This document shows positions 48,420-61,284 of a DNA stretch of 64,000 nt, one piece after another. Source of the DNA: Paramarasmius palmivorus (lineage: Eukaryota; Basidiomycota; Agaricomycetes; Agaricales; Marasmiaceae); NCBI GenBank assembly GCA_037176845.1, contig JAYKXP010000111.1:62001-126000 (forward strand), read 5' to 3'. The position numbers and the translations under genes were made by a program. How positions within the stretch are numbered: the first letter of the stretch is position 1; every line of letters starts with the position of its first letter. Under the pieces are notes generated by a model. The model saw nothing but the letters and a program-made list of their open reading frames with translations, had not been told where the DNA came from and searched no databases.

Positions 48420-49760
48420 GAGCGTCACAGGTAAGGTGTTACATTGCAGTAGGAGGACATGGAAGTGGAAAGAACGACCAAGGTGAAGATGAGTGCAGGA
48501 TGGAGTTGGCGGCTTTGGAGGTCCAGAGTACGGACAGGGAGACGGAGGAGTCGATTGGAATTGAGCTGTGTGTTGGTGAGTATGGGACAGCTAAGATTGT
48601 TGATGGTATTGTTGAAATCAGCGGATAGTAAGAGGAGAGCAAAGACGACGAAGCAAGGGTGTTAGCGAAACAATTCCATCATTAGTATAGAAATGAGTCG
48701 TACCACATTGAACGGGGAGAAAACAGAGGTTGGCAGAAGAAGCAAGTGTGTTAGATGGAAGGTAGTTTGACGGAACGTTCTGACTGAGCGCTCAGACGCG
48801 TCGCGAACACTCTTGATCGTGAACCACCACCACACAAGCACCCACCATAATCCTTCCCAGTTGCCGAAATTCTTCTCTTTACAACGCTCTAGGATTATGC
48901 CCATCTCTAGGTTATTGTGGACTCATTCAAAATTTGAATCCTGAGCTTGCTCGGTCGGTCATTCTCTACAGGAATTACACTACTTATAAAAGTCATACTA
49001 ACCTTTATGGATGCAGGAGGCGCACAAAGGGTACATCATGCGCTCAAATCCAAGGTTTTGTAAAGACTGATGTTCTCAACTAGGTCTGTTTCTCCCTTCT
49101 CTGAATTATACACCCACCTCAGCTACTTATGTCTCTTCCCGTGCCCTAGTTATCGAAACCGACGCGTGGAACTCTAGTTATTGTAGGAATTGGGTATGGG
49201 CTTGTGGATCGGGGATACAACTGTGAGTATTTGACCCTTATTCATGTCCTTTCCCCCTATTCTCATCTCTCGAGCACAGAATGGCACTCCCAAGCTGGCA
49301 CGGTGCAACTTTACAACACGAAAGATTCAACAAAAGGACGCCTGTACCTTCGAGTTGAAGCTTCTTGACCTCAAGGTACTCAGCTCTGTGTCCACCGGAC
49401 TTGAAGCTTGAGGGCTTGACCCTCGATGCAGTCAAGGTATCCGTTGTTTCGCTCAAAATACATCGGTGAGCGCTATTTAACAGCCAAGTCTATACTTGCT
49501 TATATTCATTTCCATTCTCTCAATCGCTCAGTCTCGCCCAGAATCTCCGCATCATCAAAGTCTCGGGCCAGAAAACTACACTACCATTGGATGCCGCTGG
49601 TAACAGTCTCAAGCCAAAAAGTTCGTAGAAACCGATAGACTCAATATCCTCCACTCGGCAACGATGATCTCATTCTCAAGCAAAACCAAAACAGGTGAAC
49701 ATCTACCTCAAGATATCCAATGCGCAGATACTAAGAACTTTCGATGATAGCGGCTTTCTA
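48420..49760 (+). repeat. Repeat C, third partial copy of the A family
   Basis: It matches 56.14-57.24 kb in direct orientation, hence 12.2-13.35 kb inverted. Shared landmarks are GTTGAAATCRGCGGATR with the following GAGAGCAAAGAC; TTCTGACTGAGCGCTCAGAC followed by GCGTCGCG; and TATCCGTTGTTTCGCTCAAA. C begins within 200 bp upstream of the 46.1-48.2 kb gene. The rest of the A family is not recognisable after about 49.8 kb. Confidence 0.7.
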
Positions 49761-52700
49761 GTCCCAGGCACCAAAGACACCAACACGACGCCCGGAAACC
49801 CTGGCATCTCCGAAAAGCGGTACGTGACAGCAGTTGAGAAGGTATCGCCCAATCTTGGGGCGACTGACTCTGTGGTTGACCTAGGGGATTAGACAGGATA
49901 TCGAGCGCTTCTCCCGTATCAAGAACTTGTCATTGTTCTCGACAAAGCATCCCCCAAGCGTAAACCAGCTTTTCGGATGTGCACCTGCCTGCGCTGATAT
50001 TCTACAATGGTGCGGCATCAACTTGGTTTCAAAGTTCCTAGCTTACCCTTACCTTGATTCGTACAGAACTGGTTCCTTTGGTTTCAGGCCTATAACCACA
50101 CGCTGCTAGCGCTCTACATGCACCTCGCAAACCACAATACGCTCTCGCAAATCATTATCCACGGTAGTCGATTCAAAGATCTCGACGAATCGAGCGGCTG
50201 GCGAACAACCCCAAGGTACGTTCAAACCCATACTCGTACCCTCGGCTTGGTACTAATCGCATTACTGAACGAATAGGTTAATCCAGTGCTAGGAAACCAA
50301 GAACAGGTGTCAAGCCTGTTCAGTCCACTCGAACCCGTACTAGGCATCAGCACCCCCAGGACGTCACTCCCAAATCACCTCTTCTGGATCTCGGCGCCCT
50401 GGGAAACGGGTGAATAGCCAAGTTGAAGGAGATGCACGACCGGTCTCGACGACGGTAAAAGCAATCTGAAAAACACAGGCAAGTTCATTCTACGTACCTT
50501 GAGGCTGCTATCATGACATTGGCTTCACAGGGCATCATTCGATTTCGATTCCAATATCTGCAACGACTCGGAACGCACGACAGCCTCCTCGAGCTTATCC
50601 TCCGCCTGTGGTACGTTCTCCACATCTTTTCCTCGACTTTGACGCCAATTCCTCTCCAGGTGTTTCTTGCCAAGAAACATGCGACAATTCTCATGTAAAC
50701 TCCATGTAAAGACATTCTCCGATACACAAAGAATGCTCGTGTACACCGGACAGATCCGAACTAGCAATCGACACTCTTTACCGCTCGACGACTCAAGGGA
50801 AAGATGACCTATATCTACCTCATACAACACACCGAATACCAAGAGCCAACATAATCTTGTTGGGATTCTCTGACTTGGATCCCAGGTATGTGTTCTACGT
50901 CTTTATCCATGGTCCTAATACTGATTCCTCTTCGAGCTTTTCCTTAGTAAAAACCACGCAGCGGTTTTCTCTGCAGTACCTTAGCTTACGAAAAGATCGC
51001 TCCTGCACGCCAAACACATCCGCTAGCGATCCATCGACACAAGACACAGAAAGCCAGCCAAAAGTAGGAATTCTTCAGAATTATGGTACGCCCAACACGT
51101 TCGATTCGATTCGTTCATCCATCCGCATACCTGCATATCTAGAAAATGCACATCAAGACTTATACATCAAGGCATCACTCAAGGAGCCGGACGATGAACG
51201 AGGATACCCTCGGAATTGGGACTAGTATCTATGAGATTTCGTTCGTCGAGTACTACTATTCTTTGTACAATAACCGATGTTCCCTGAACCTCGTTTGCCG
51301 CGAGCCGCCACTTGAGCTCGATGATTGGTAACTGTTGAATATGAAAGTTGGTTAGCGTGATCGTAGTGTCTCGAGTCAAAAAAAAAAAATCGCACCATGT
51401 CAAATCAACGCCCAGACCTGCTCCCGAGAAGCTGCGTCAAGAACACTTGACCCGAATAACCTAGCATTGGTGTTGAAACACCTCCAATCCAACCCAGAGC
51501 TTGCATGCAACCAAATACCCCAACTCGAGTGACAAGTAGCCTCCCGAGTTGTGGACCTTTGAGCATGTACCAGTCTATGCCCATGCTTCATGCTCGGATC
51601 CATGAACAAGACGGTAGACCAGACCCCACAGAGATTGGGTCGCATGTGCGGTCGATAGGCCGATTCGAGGATGTGATTGTGGACGTTCGGTTCCCTACGA
51701 CGCTCGCGTTGTAGGCAAGGATACGAGTTGAGAGGTAGTAGAGTGGTTTTCGGTTCTATGTAGTCTTGAGAACGCGCAACGAGGTTGAGGAGAGCGGAAT
51801 ACGGTAGTAACTCCTGTTTTTTTTTTTTCGTGCTTGAGCGGATAGGCGTGTCAAGTGAGATGTGATGCGAAAGTAAACGGTTGGAGGGGAAATTGCAAAA
51901 AAGAGAGGAGCTGAGGCGCGTCAAAGGCTCGAGATTATGGTGGTGGAAGGAACTTGAAAGGCACTATTCGGCTCCTTTTCGGGGGTTCGCCGCTACTCCA
52001 TGCCTTCCTCTTCAAAAGATAAACAGGGCGAACTGGATCATGGTCCATAGATGAACAGAGGCATCCAAGAATCGCAATAGCCGCCACCGATCCCTGCTGT
52101 ATCCTCAGACCGAGTATACTGGGTAAGCATAATATATGGGCTATAGATGTTCGCTTCCAACGCCGGCTAGAGCCAATAATCTGCATCCTGTATATCCTTT
52201 CCTTCACGACAAGACAGTGCTCCGCATCATTCAGGTCAAAGACGCCCAGCTGATGTTTGCGCTCGTACCCAAGATCAAGGATCGTGTGTACGTGACCACT
52301 GAACTTGTACGAGGCGCTCGATATTTGAGAGAATTGAATGGTGGGTTTGTCTTCCTAAGTATACTGTCAAACTAGAGAAAAGAACGCAAAAAAGAGTCAG
52401 AGATCGACTGGGGCACGAAGAACAAAGCACCGGTACGTACCATAGAATTCATTCTTTTCTCAAGGCTATTGCTCATTTTTGTCGGTTCCAGAGTGTTGGT
52501 AGAGGAAATTAGACACGATTCGCCCCGCACTGCTATCCGACAACCCAAGCCCGACTTCTCAATTTGCCGAATGCCCAATATATTCGCTTTCGCTATCGTA
52601 GACTTGCACAAAGTTGCACAAAGCTTTAAAAAGTGTTAGCGAACGCATCCTGGGAGAGCGAGCAAGGCTCGCACCTATTGCTACGTTGACTATCCAAACG

Positions 52701-53084
52701 CGTTGACTTTGGAGATTCAGAGGTTGTTTACAAACATGATCCGCAACAAGGTCGGCTGGCATTGAGGTTGACGAATGAATGCCATCTGAAGAGCTCATTC
52801 GTCAGTATGCGTTTTCGAGAAAGGATGAGGCGAACGTACTGAATGCCTAACTATCCACCGGACCAAATGCCTGGGGTGCTGTTTTGATACGATTCTCAGT
52901 GTCCTTCAAGTTGAAGGCATCGACGAAAGTTAAAGGCAGGTTGGACTGGTTCTACAGGCAGTGTGGTATTAGCGTAGCAGGGGTAGTTCGACGAAGCAGA
53001 AGACGCACCTTATTACAAACCAAGTTCAAGCTACTGCCCAGCTTTGCTGACCAGAAAGTGGATGTCGGTAATCCGCGGCCTAAA
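49761..53084. other. Gene-poor sequence with weak coding remnants
   Basis: Coding-like fragments on the plus strand occur at 50510-50610, 50850-50890 and 51060-51225, and at 52200-52350 (DKTVLRIIQVKDAQLMFALV). They could not be linked into a gene. Homopolymer runs occur at 51379-51388 (A) and 51818-51829 (T). No recognised family. Confidence 0.25.
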
Positions 53085-53890
53085 ACTAGGAGACCTGTCG
53101 ATAGGTTGTCTAGTGCCTGCGGTTCTTCGGAGGATAGTTCCATCAACTGCCGATCCGACAAAGAACAGAGTTTGATAGATGATGTGTTCGAGAACGGCTG
53201 GTGAGCAGACGAGTTGAAGTAGCTAGTACCTGTTGAATGTAAATATCAGAAGGTATTGTTTGGTTCGATAGCACGCACCTTTGCTTCTGAGTGTAAACGG
53301 ACTATGAATCCTAGGGTCTGTAGTTGACGTCGTAGCACTGTCTCTAGTGCTTTTGAGTACTGGCCTACAGAAGGTACGGCGTCAGATATTCTTGCAACCA
53401 AATGTTCAGCAAGATAGCTTACTATGGGAGGGGGGTGAAGCCTTCGAACTCGTCGGTGATGGGGTGACTTGTCACTTGAACGTTTGACCGTTCCCCGCAG
53501 TTCCAGCTCTGATATCGAAGCCTTGTCATAGCACGTCAGAGAAAAGCAAACACGGGCTGACGAAGACGTACCTTGCCATTGAAAAGGCTAGTATCGCGTG
53601 CCAGGGCATCTATCGCGAGCGATAACAGCGAAACCTGTGAATAGAGAACAGTAGTTGAGCATGACTTTGGGCACTTGTAAAAAGCACATACCTCTGTCCT
53701 GGCAAAGACGATAATATGGTATCGTGCTTGCGTAGATAGGCGATGTCCCCGAAGCGCAGAGAAAGTCAAGGTTTTACTTTCAATGAACAAGTTAAACGAC
53801 AGTGCTTGAAGAGCGTGTTCTGAGGTTAGAAGAACGAGCTGCTCAGATAAAAGGGGAACACTGAGCCGTAAACTGCATACCAGATTTCAT
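53085..53890 (-). pseudogene. Conserved unrecognised gene, arm A' copy
   Basis: The ATG at 53890 follows a TATA-like sequence (AATATAAAGG, complement at 53914-53923). Spliced exons give MKSEHALQALSFNLFIES, then KTLTFSALRGHRLSTQARY and IIVFARTE, SLLSLAIDALARDTSLFNGK, and later SDAVPSVGQYSKALETVLRR, HQPFSNTSSIKLCSLSD and RQLMELSSEEPQALDNL. It differs from the arm A copy by FN insertions and extends further at the 3' end before similarity is lost. Both copies retain the splice sites. The family is unknown. This copy looks less damaged than the one at 15.5 kb. Confidence 0.4.
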
Positions 53891-56800
53891 TTCTTTGCGT
53901 CTTCCAAGGTTCGCCTTTATATTCCTGACGCGTCTTACACCCTTTGAAGCATCAGTCAGTCTGATAAACGAATCGCGGACAGGATAATCCACCTTGTTGG
54001 TTCGAGATCCCGTGATGTGTCTATAGGAAAGGTAACGAAAGAGGTTTCGAGGGACTTGAAGGATTTCGCGTTATGATTAGGGTTGTTTGGGTGTGTCTAT
54101 ATCCCAGAGTACCATTTGAAGGGGTCAGGAAGGTGTGTAGGCACTAGATTTTGAGGTTAGTGATGTAGAGGTTGAACGGAACTTGGGGACGTACTACGTG
54201 CGACCATCTCCTTGGGCTGAGGCTTGCCCGAGTCGAAGATGGCGGAAAATCGACCCCATGTATTCTGGTTGAAGGGCTGTCACCGGTCACCGTCCAATGG
54301 TAAGCGTAAATTCGTTGAGTGGTCTGTAAACTCACCAGCTAAATATCAGCCTCCCAATGATAGTTTTCCCATTCATGTTCTGCGAAATATGAACCAATAT
54401 CTTTCGTATCCTTGCTCCGTGCTTTGAAGAACTCCTGATAGATGCATCGGTTGAGATGAACGACCTGAAGAGCGCGATGATGGTGGTCCGGGAACAAGGT
54501 ATCACGACGCGTCTTTGCTGTCGACAACCATGTTCCTCATCCACTCCTCGCCTCCCTGCAAGCACACTCTTTTCGATCCCCTTGGCTATCTCTCACAGAA
54601 CAAATGAAAGGTACGTCCTGCCTATTTCAGTGTACCTAGTCGCTGATACGCATCAACACAGACACCTCTGACGTGCGCGTTTGTGGTATATTGCAGATTC
54701 GTACACCCATCGCCTTCATCTCCTGCCTCTCCTTCACCGACTTCCTTACCTTCCTCTCCGCTATCTCCTCGCTCCCCCACGAGAACACCAACACCCCCAA
54801 CACTAACCTAAAGAGTAACATACGCCGACATACACGCCTACATTCGTTGAACGAGAGCTAGTTTCTGGGGCGATACACGAGCTTGCTCTACCCCCATCTT
54901 CATTCACCCCATCTTCTTCTCCATCCTTTTCCGCCTCCCCATTACCCCCACACAGCTCCGCGTCCGCGTTCATCGCAACACTCTTCCCAACATGGTACCT
55001 CGCCCCTGTCCTCGCGCTCACGAATGCGATTTGGGGTATGAGAAGGGACGCGCCGGGGGGTGTTGTGCGGTATCGTCGGCCGCTGCCTCCTGACTTTGGG
55101 GGTGTCGGTGTCGGGGTGTAAGGGGTGTTGGGGGTGTTGGGGGTGTGAAAGGCAAGGAAAAGATGTATTACTCGTGGGTTTGGTAGCGAGTCATGTATAT
55201 CTGGGTGTTGGTTGGGGGCATTGGCTGCTTCTTTTCCTGTGCACGAGGATGTAGCAGGGGAGCGAGTAGATGTCACTACACCGGAAATGAAGGAGAAGGA
55301 GGACGAGTGGCAAGAGGTGGTGTATGTTGAACTTTGACGCGACTCGCAAATGCCTCACTGACATAGTGTTCTGGGACTGGGCTACTAAAAAGATTCTGAC
55401 TTGGCCACTTTATTGTTGAAATCAATATTGTACACTTGGGGCCCCAGACGTCTAAATAGTCAAGGATAAATAAAATCTAGCCGTTTTGAGAGCCCAGTAA
55501 GTTCCGTCCGATTTACAGCTTTGAATAGATTACACACTGTGGTGCATGAATTAGCGCCGCACACGGAGCAGGTGGATCAAAACGACGTACTATAGATGAT
55601 CACCTCCAAATCCCTCAAGGGGTGATAGCGTAGTATCAGCGGCGGATGTTGACAATAACGATAGCTATTGAGTCTTGAGAATGATTAGCGGGAACAGGCG
55701 AAAAAAGGAACGAACATGCTCACTCGATGTTTGCATGTAGTCTACAATTGAAATATTGGAGTCTGACAGGGAGAACGACTATTCATCCGTGAGAGTTAGC
55801 TTGATTGAGTGTAAGAGGCGGTGGGCTAGGGGAGTTGATAGCCCGGTAGGTACTAGGGAGCAGCGGGAGAGTTTAGCTTGAACTGAGGATCTTGAAGGCC
55901 GGTAGTCTTGAGATGGGACAGTGGACATTCAAAATGTCGGAGGTGACTAGACCGTTGGGGTTGCAATGCTCTTTTTATCGCCGCAGTGGGCGTTCTTTCA
56001 TCTTGGTGAGGTCGACATGTCGGCGCATTTGTGTTCCGGACTTTGGTGAAGGGGATGCTGGTAAAGGCCGGTGCATTTGGTGACTTTCGATGTCTTGGAT
56101 AGCTCTGGAGGACGGGTGGAGTGAACTGGAGTTGAGTTGTATGTTGATGGTGATGTTGAAATCGGCGGATGAGGAGAGAAGCAAAGACTATTGAGGAAGC
56201 GTATCAGCAAAAACAATTTCATCGCTAGGTAGAGTGAGTCTCGTACCGCTAATTCCATCCCAGTAATCCGTTGAACGGGGAGATAGGAAGAGAACCGAGG
56301 CTGGCAGAGGAACGAGGGGAGAGAGAACTGTGGTTAGTGCTGGTGGTAGTGGTTGCGTTCTGACTGAGCGCTCAGACGCGTCGCGCATACCCTTTGATCA
56401 TGAACCACCACCACGCCCAGCATTCCAACGTATCTTTCCTCAACTGCCCTCGCAATATGTCAAGTCAGAAAATGCTCGTAAATTGGAGCCGTCTCTGAAA
56501 GAAAATATGTCGCCGAGGACCCATACAATTCCTGGGCTTGCTCACCGGTCGGTTCACGCTTCTCTTCTATGGAGATTACGCTCAACTGATCTGTACGGAT
56601 GCAGAAAGCAGAAAAAATACATCTCATGGGCTCGAATTCAAGGATGTCTGAAGGATGAAATTCTGAACTAGGTGTGTTCCTCCCTTCTCAAAATCAATGC
56701 TCCAAACTCAACTATCACCTTTCGCGTGCTCTAGTAACCAAAGTCGACGCGTAAAAATCTAGATGCTTGTACAGGCATTCGGCTTTGAGTATCAATTGTT

Positions 56801-59757
56801 GGCTAGGAGCTTGTGGACCGGAAGGAAAACTAATGGTAACGGTGAGAGCTAGCCTTATCCATCCACCTCGCATTCTCATCTCTCAAGCCCAGAAATCCAT
56901 TGCAAAGTTGGCGCCTCAAGAACACTGTACGACATAAGACTCAGCGAATGGACTCTGAATTATCAAAGATCCCAACCTCAGAGTACGCGATGCTTGGCTC
57001 TCCATGCGATCAAAGGTATTCGTTGTTTCATTCAAAATACATGGGTGAGTACCCAGCTACAGCCCTGTCTATACTTACTCATTGTACCTTCATGCTGTCG
57101 CTCAGAGAGTTTACACACCACCGTAATTCCAGGCTAGAAAACTACCTTCCGATGGTACACAGGCGCTAGTCAACTCGCTACCGACAACCAGATTATCGAA
57201 ATTTTATCTCAAGCATCCAGCGCAAAGCTACCGAGAACGACTGTGAAGACTTTCAAACCCTCAGAAAGGACCCAGGGCGGAACGACACCGAGACGACTTG
57301 AAACGATGATTGAGGGAAAGTGAGGAATGACAGGCGTCAAAATCCAACGGGTAAGTTGATTCCACGCACCCTTAGACTACTAGTACTCTAATGACATTGG
57401 GCCTACAGGATACTATGCGCCGAATACAGCCCTTATGCCAGTTTTCCGGCGTGAAGAAACCGGGAATGACAGACGGAACGACTGTCGAATCGCCTGGTAT
57501 GGCCCACAGAAAGGAAGCGACACTCATGAACCTCGAGATCCTAGAAAGGTGGAGAAAGACCCAGCCCGTGCCAGACTATGGTTCAGCCTAGCAAAGGCAA
57601 TCCGAAAGCGTCAGGTGAGTTCATTTCGCGCATCCTTATCTTCAAGTCATTATTGACATAACATCCAAGTTCAGCACCAGCATCAACTTGCCGTGCGGGG
57701 TCGATGATTGCTAGGACAAGCCAAGCAGCTCCAGGTCTCCGAGTCGGTGAATGAAACACGTTCGACGAGCTTCGGAAAGTTTGACCAGCTAAACTGCTGC
57801 GTCGTCGAGGATAAAACCAGTTTGGATGACCCAAATTGGAGGTGTCAATTCAACTTTGACGCATGGTGTCTGGGCTTTCTAGGCCGGGTTTACTTTGCTA
57901 TACATCCTAGGGTTCAGGCGGACGATCATGGCTTCAAATAGAACGCTTTGTTATTGACGGATACCAATACCGAGATCGTACACCCATGGTCGATGTAACA
58001 CTCGAGATGTATATACAGCCGTACTAGCTTTCAATCAGAGTACATTGTACGCGTATCCAATCTCTCAAGTCCTAGCCTCGATCCTTTCTGGAATAGTGGC
58101 ATAGAGCGATTCTAGGGCGAACGAAACCGCATAGCAATCTAGCATAGCATATCTTCGATCCTATTTACGAGTCTCGGGCAATACAAATGAGGCGCAAACG
58201 CCCCCGAAGGAGGCATGGCGAGAAACGATTACTGTAATAACGTACTCCCGGTCACTGTTCGGTGCAGCCTGATGACATGCTTTTGACCCAACAGACTAGG
58301 CAGCATACGTCTATTGGCGTAATTCCAGAACGAAATCTTCCATCCGGTGAAGGCTTCCTCGAAATTGCTAGAACATCTCCAGAACGAACCGCCGAAGATC
58401 ATACGAAAACGCCACAAAGGTGCCACTGCCATCTACGAGAACAGCACCAACATGAGTAATATCTTAGCGGCGAATAAAAGCCTGGAGTACCTCGTTCTCA
58501 TGATGTCGGACATGGACATCGTACTGCGAAAGTCACTATTTGCACGGGTAGAAAGGAGGTAGAAGTAAGCACTGTGAGTCGTACAACCACGAGGAACGCA
58601 TGACTCACCAATTGACAGAGCCCGGTGCCCACGCACATGAATTGTCCAATCTAACGACTTCCTTCAACACGAGCACGCTAGTGCATACTAAGCATATTGG
58701 ACAACCCGGCCAATAAAGATAGCAGTGTCCTTCATATGTGTATCTAGACCATACCATGAGTACAAGCTATATGAAGAACAGATTTTGAACATACTCCGAC
58801 AGTTGAAAGCCTCCAATTGAGAAGTCCAGCCCTGGGCGACTGTATGTCGCTGATTAGCATCTGGGGAACGAGTTCAAAACGCAGACAGTACAACATACCT
58901 CTAAACCGGGGAAGGTGACATAGACAAGGATTTGGATCCTAGAAATCCCGTTAGCACTTGAAGTTTGGGGGTAATAGTTGTCACCCACCTGTGGAATGTT
59001 CACCGAGCTCAGATACCGTGTCGAATTCGAATACCACGCGTTACGATGGCTTTGAATAAACGAACGGAGGATGGCGCGAATTGCGGTGCTTGTAGTCACG
59101 CTCTTAACCTATCGATGAAGCCGTCTTTTCTTGCGTTGTTCTTTGAGTCTCGCCTAGGGTTTCCTATAGATTGGTGTTAGCTCCTGAGCGAAGAAATATT
59201 CTGAACGAGGACGTATCGTACATGAAAGATCTGGAAATCCTGAAACCTTCATCCCTTCGCCGCTCAACAACTCCAAGGTTCCTGCCCAAACTTGCTCAGG
59301 CTCTTGATGACCTTTCCAACAAACACCGCTCAAAGCTGCAACCTCCCAGGTCCTATATGGGCACACCAGTCTTGCGAGCCCTGACAGGCCTCGCCGGTGT
59401 TTCCTCTTTTATGCCTGACAACTATTTCAAGAGTCAACAAAAAGACGGCTTGCAGCGATACCATGAAAACACGACAACGCACCGAGTCTTTCCCCGGTAA
59501 GTTATCTGTTAGCTTTCAAATTTCAATCCTCGCGATGAACTTGTATTTTGACCGTGGAAGATCTTCGACAGGGTGCTGTAGAGAAAAATTTAAAAAGGTG
59601 TTTTTGAGTCAGAGCAACGGGCTGTAGGAAAAGTAATATACCATGTATTGATAGCCATATAGTATCTTCATGTGATGTGAGGAATGGTAGGAAAAGAAAA
59701 AGAGACTGAGAGGTGATGCTCGTTGTCGTGGTTCGTGATCAAGAGGTTGTCGGCATC
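53085..59757 (-). repeat. Arm A' of a 6.7-kb inverted duplication
   Basis: Reverse-complement partner of 9,589-16,345; anchors are listed there. A' lacks the tandem duplication present in A near 9.7-10.1 kb. At 59,757 the match stops exactly where the direct repeat B2 begins, so the outer edge of A' is a junction between two duplicated blocks. Confidence 0.85.
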
Positions 59758-59899
59758 ATTGACTCTTCTTTTGGATCAAGATCCAATTCTCGGTGCTCGG
59801 CGTTGTATGATGAATAACGTTCGGCCGAGAACGATATATCGAGGTGAGGCAGCCCACGTTCAACGTTCATCACTTCAGCGCGAGCGTAATTCTGCCATA

Positions 59900-60870
59900 T
59901 GTGCAATCCGCTCCTCGACGCAGAAGAGTTCAGTGATGTAGGGGTAGATGGACAAAATGCGGAGGATACTGTCCACCGAGGTATCGGCGATGGAGAGTGT
60001 GGTAATTTTTGCTGGGTGTATGCCTGAGAGGAAAGGGGAGCCGTTGGGAATCGTTAATTCTCGGAGGAGAGGCGCGTTGTGGATCTGGTACCATAACCAG
60101 GAATTTTCTGCGTCGACTTCGTTATCTAGGTGCATATAGACATACGAAAAGGATTCGAGTGTAGGAAAGGACAATCCTTGTCTCCAAGGTCGATGAATTG
60201 ACGCAAGGGCTTCGGCCCTCAAAATCGGTGGTGAGAGTTTTACAGCGTGAAAACTCTGACACCAACGTTTCGAGTAAGGAGTATCCGTGCTGACCAAGAT
60301 GCTCCTCAAGCTTCCCTGTCCCAGAATTGAAGGTGTGAGGTTGGTGGATACCAAGGTCCAGTAGCTGAGAACCTGAATTGAGGAGATAGAGTTCGACAAT
60401 CCTCTTTCTATCCTTGCTAATGCGACACTATCACCCTCGACCAGAGCTTTGGTAGCCCGAGAATGATGCCTCTCCAATAGGCAGAGACGTGCGAGAGAAC
60501 AAAAGGTAAGGCTCGCATCTCTGCGGAGCAGACATCGAGAGCGGAATGTTCAGATTGGCATACTAGGGTGAAGACTTCACTCCAGAGCTCCGAAGGAGTG
60601 CGATGAACGGCCGAATTCCAGTTCTTTCGTCCCTGTATGTGCTGTCTGAGCATCGCCTGCTTGGACGCGAGCTTGTGTAGACGTTTCCAATTCCCGGGTA
60701 CAACGCTCCAGCTCGCACTCTTCATTGACCATGAGTGTAAATGTTTGGGAGCGTCCAACGTTGCTGGGCTCTGAGCGTGTTCGAGAGGTTTGGAAAGGGA
60801 TAGTTGGGCGATTCATAGAGGTGAATTCGCTGCCAGTGGATGGTCCAGTTGGCATGTCTACAAGTCCTGA
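59900..60870 (-). pseudogene. F-box / leucine-rich-type gene, B2 copy
   Basis: On the minus strand it begins near 60870 (MPTGPSTGSEF, IPFQTSRTRSEP, ELERCTRELE). A one-base shift is needed to continue into RLHKLASKQAMLRQHIQ and the F-box start HRTPSELWSEVFTLVCQSEH, then VLSHVSAYWRGIILGLPKLW. The body continues with AKITTLSIADTSVDSILRIL, a leucine-rich-type repeat. The pre-F-box helix rich in Glu, Arg and Leu is typical of agaricomycete F-box genes. F-box proteins link substrates to SCF ubiquitin ligases. The N-terminal frameshift and a truncated 3' end suggest a pseudogene, though this copy is better preserved than B1 in the F-box itself. Confidence 0.6.
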
Positions 60871-61284
60871 GGTTATGGATGTCGTATTAGTAGAACGATC
60901 AGGATAAAAGTCGACCTTGCACGTACCTATACCGTGGACGGTTGACGTTGGTTTTGAAGGTTGTAACTGTTCCAGTATCCCTTCATGTCCGCCCTTTATA
61001 TCAAAGATCCTTTGTTCATTGTCTTGTATCCCTTGCAGCTGGAAACCACAAGGTTTTAATGCCTTGGATTCTCAAGAAAGACATGATCTTATATGGAGAA
61101 ATCCGAGGATAGGATGATGAGGATAAGGAGCATGGTGGTAGTTGAGGTGAATCAACGAGCGCTAATTCTCTCTTCAACAGTAACCACATCCTGCGATGGC
61201 CTCCTCCCAACCTGCTCTAGATGCTCACTGACATATATCGGTGATAGCTTGAGAAGAACGTACGCCAACATGTAGGAGACACTG

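Noticed and set aside
54803..55276. 157-codon minus-strand frame in arm A'
   Set aside because: The matching frame in arm A differs and both are dominated by Pro/Thr/Asn repeats; probably not coding.
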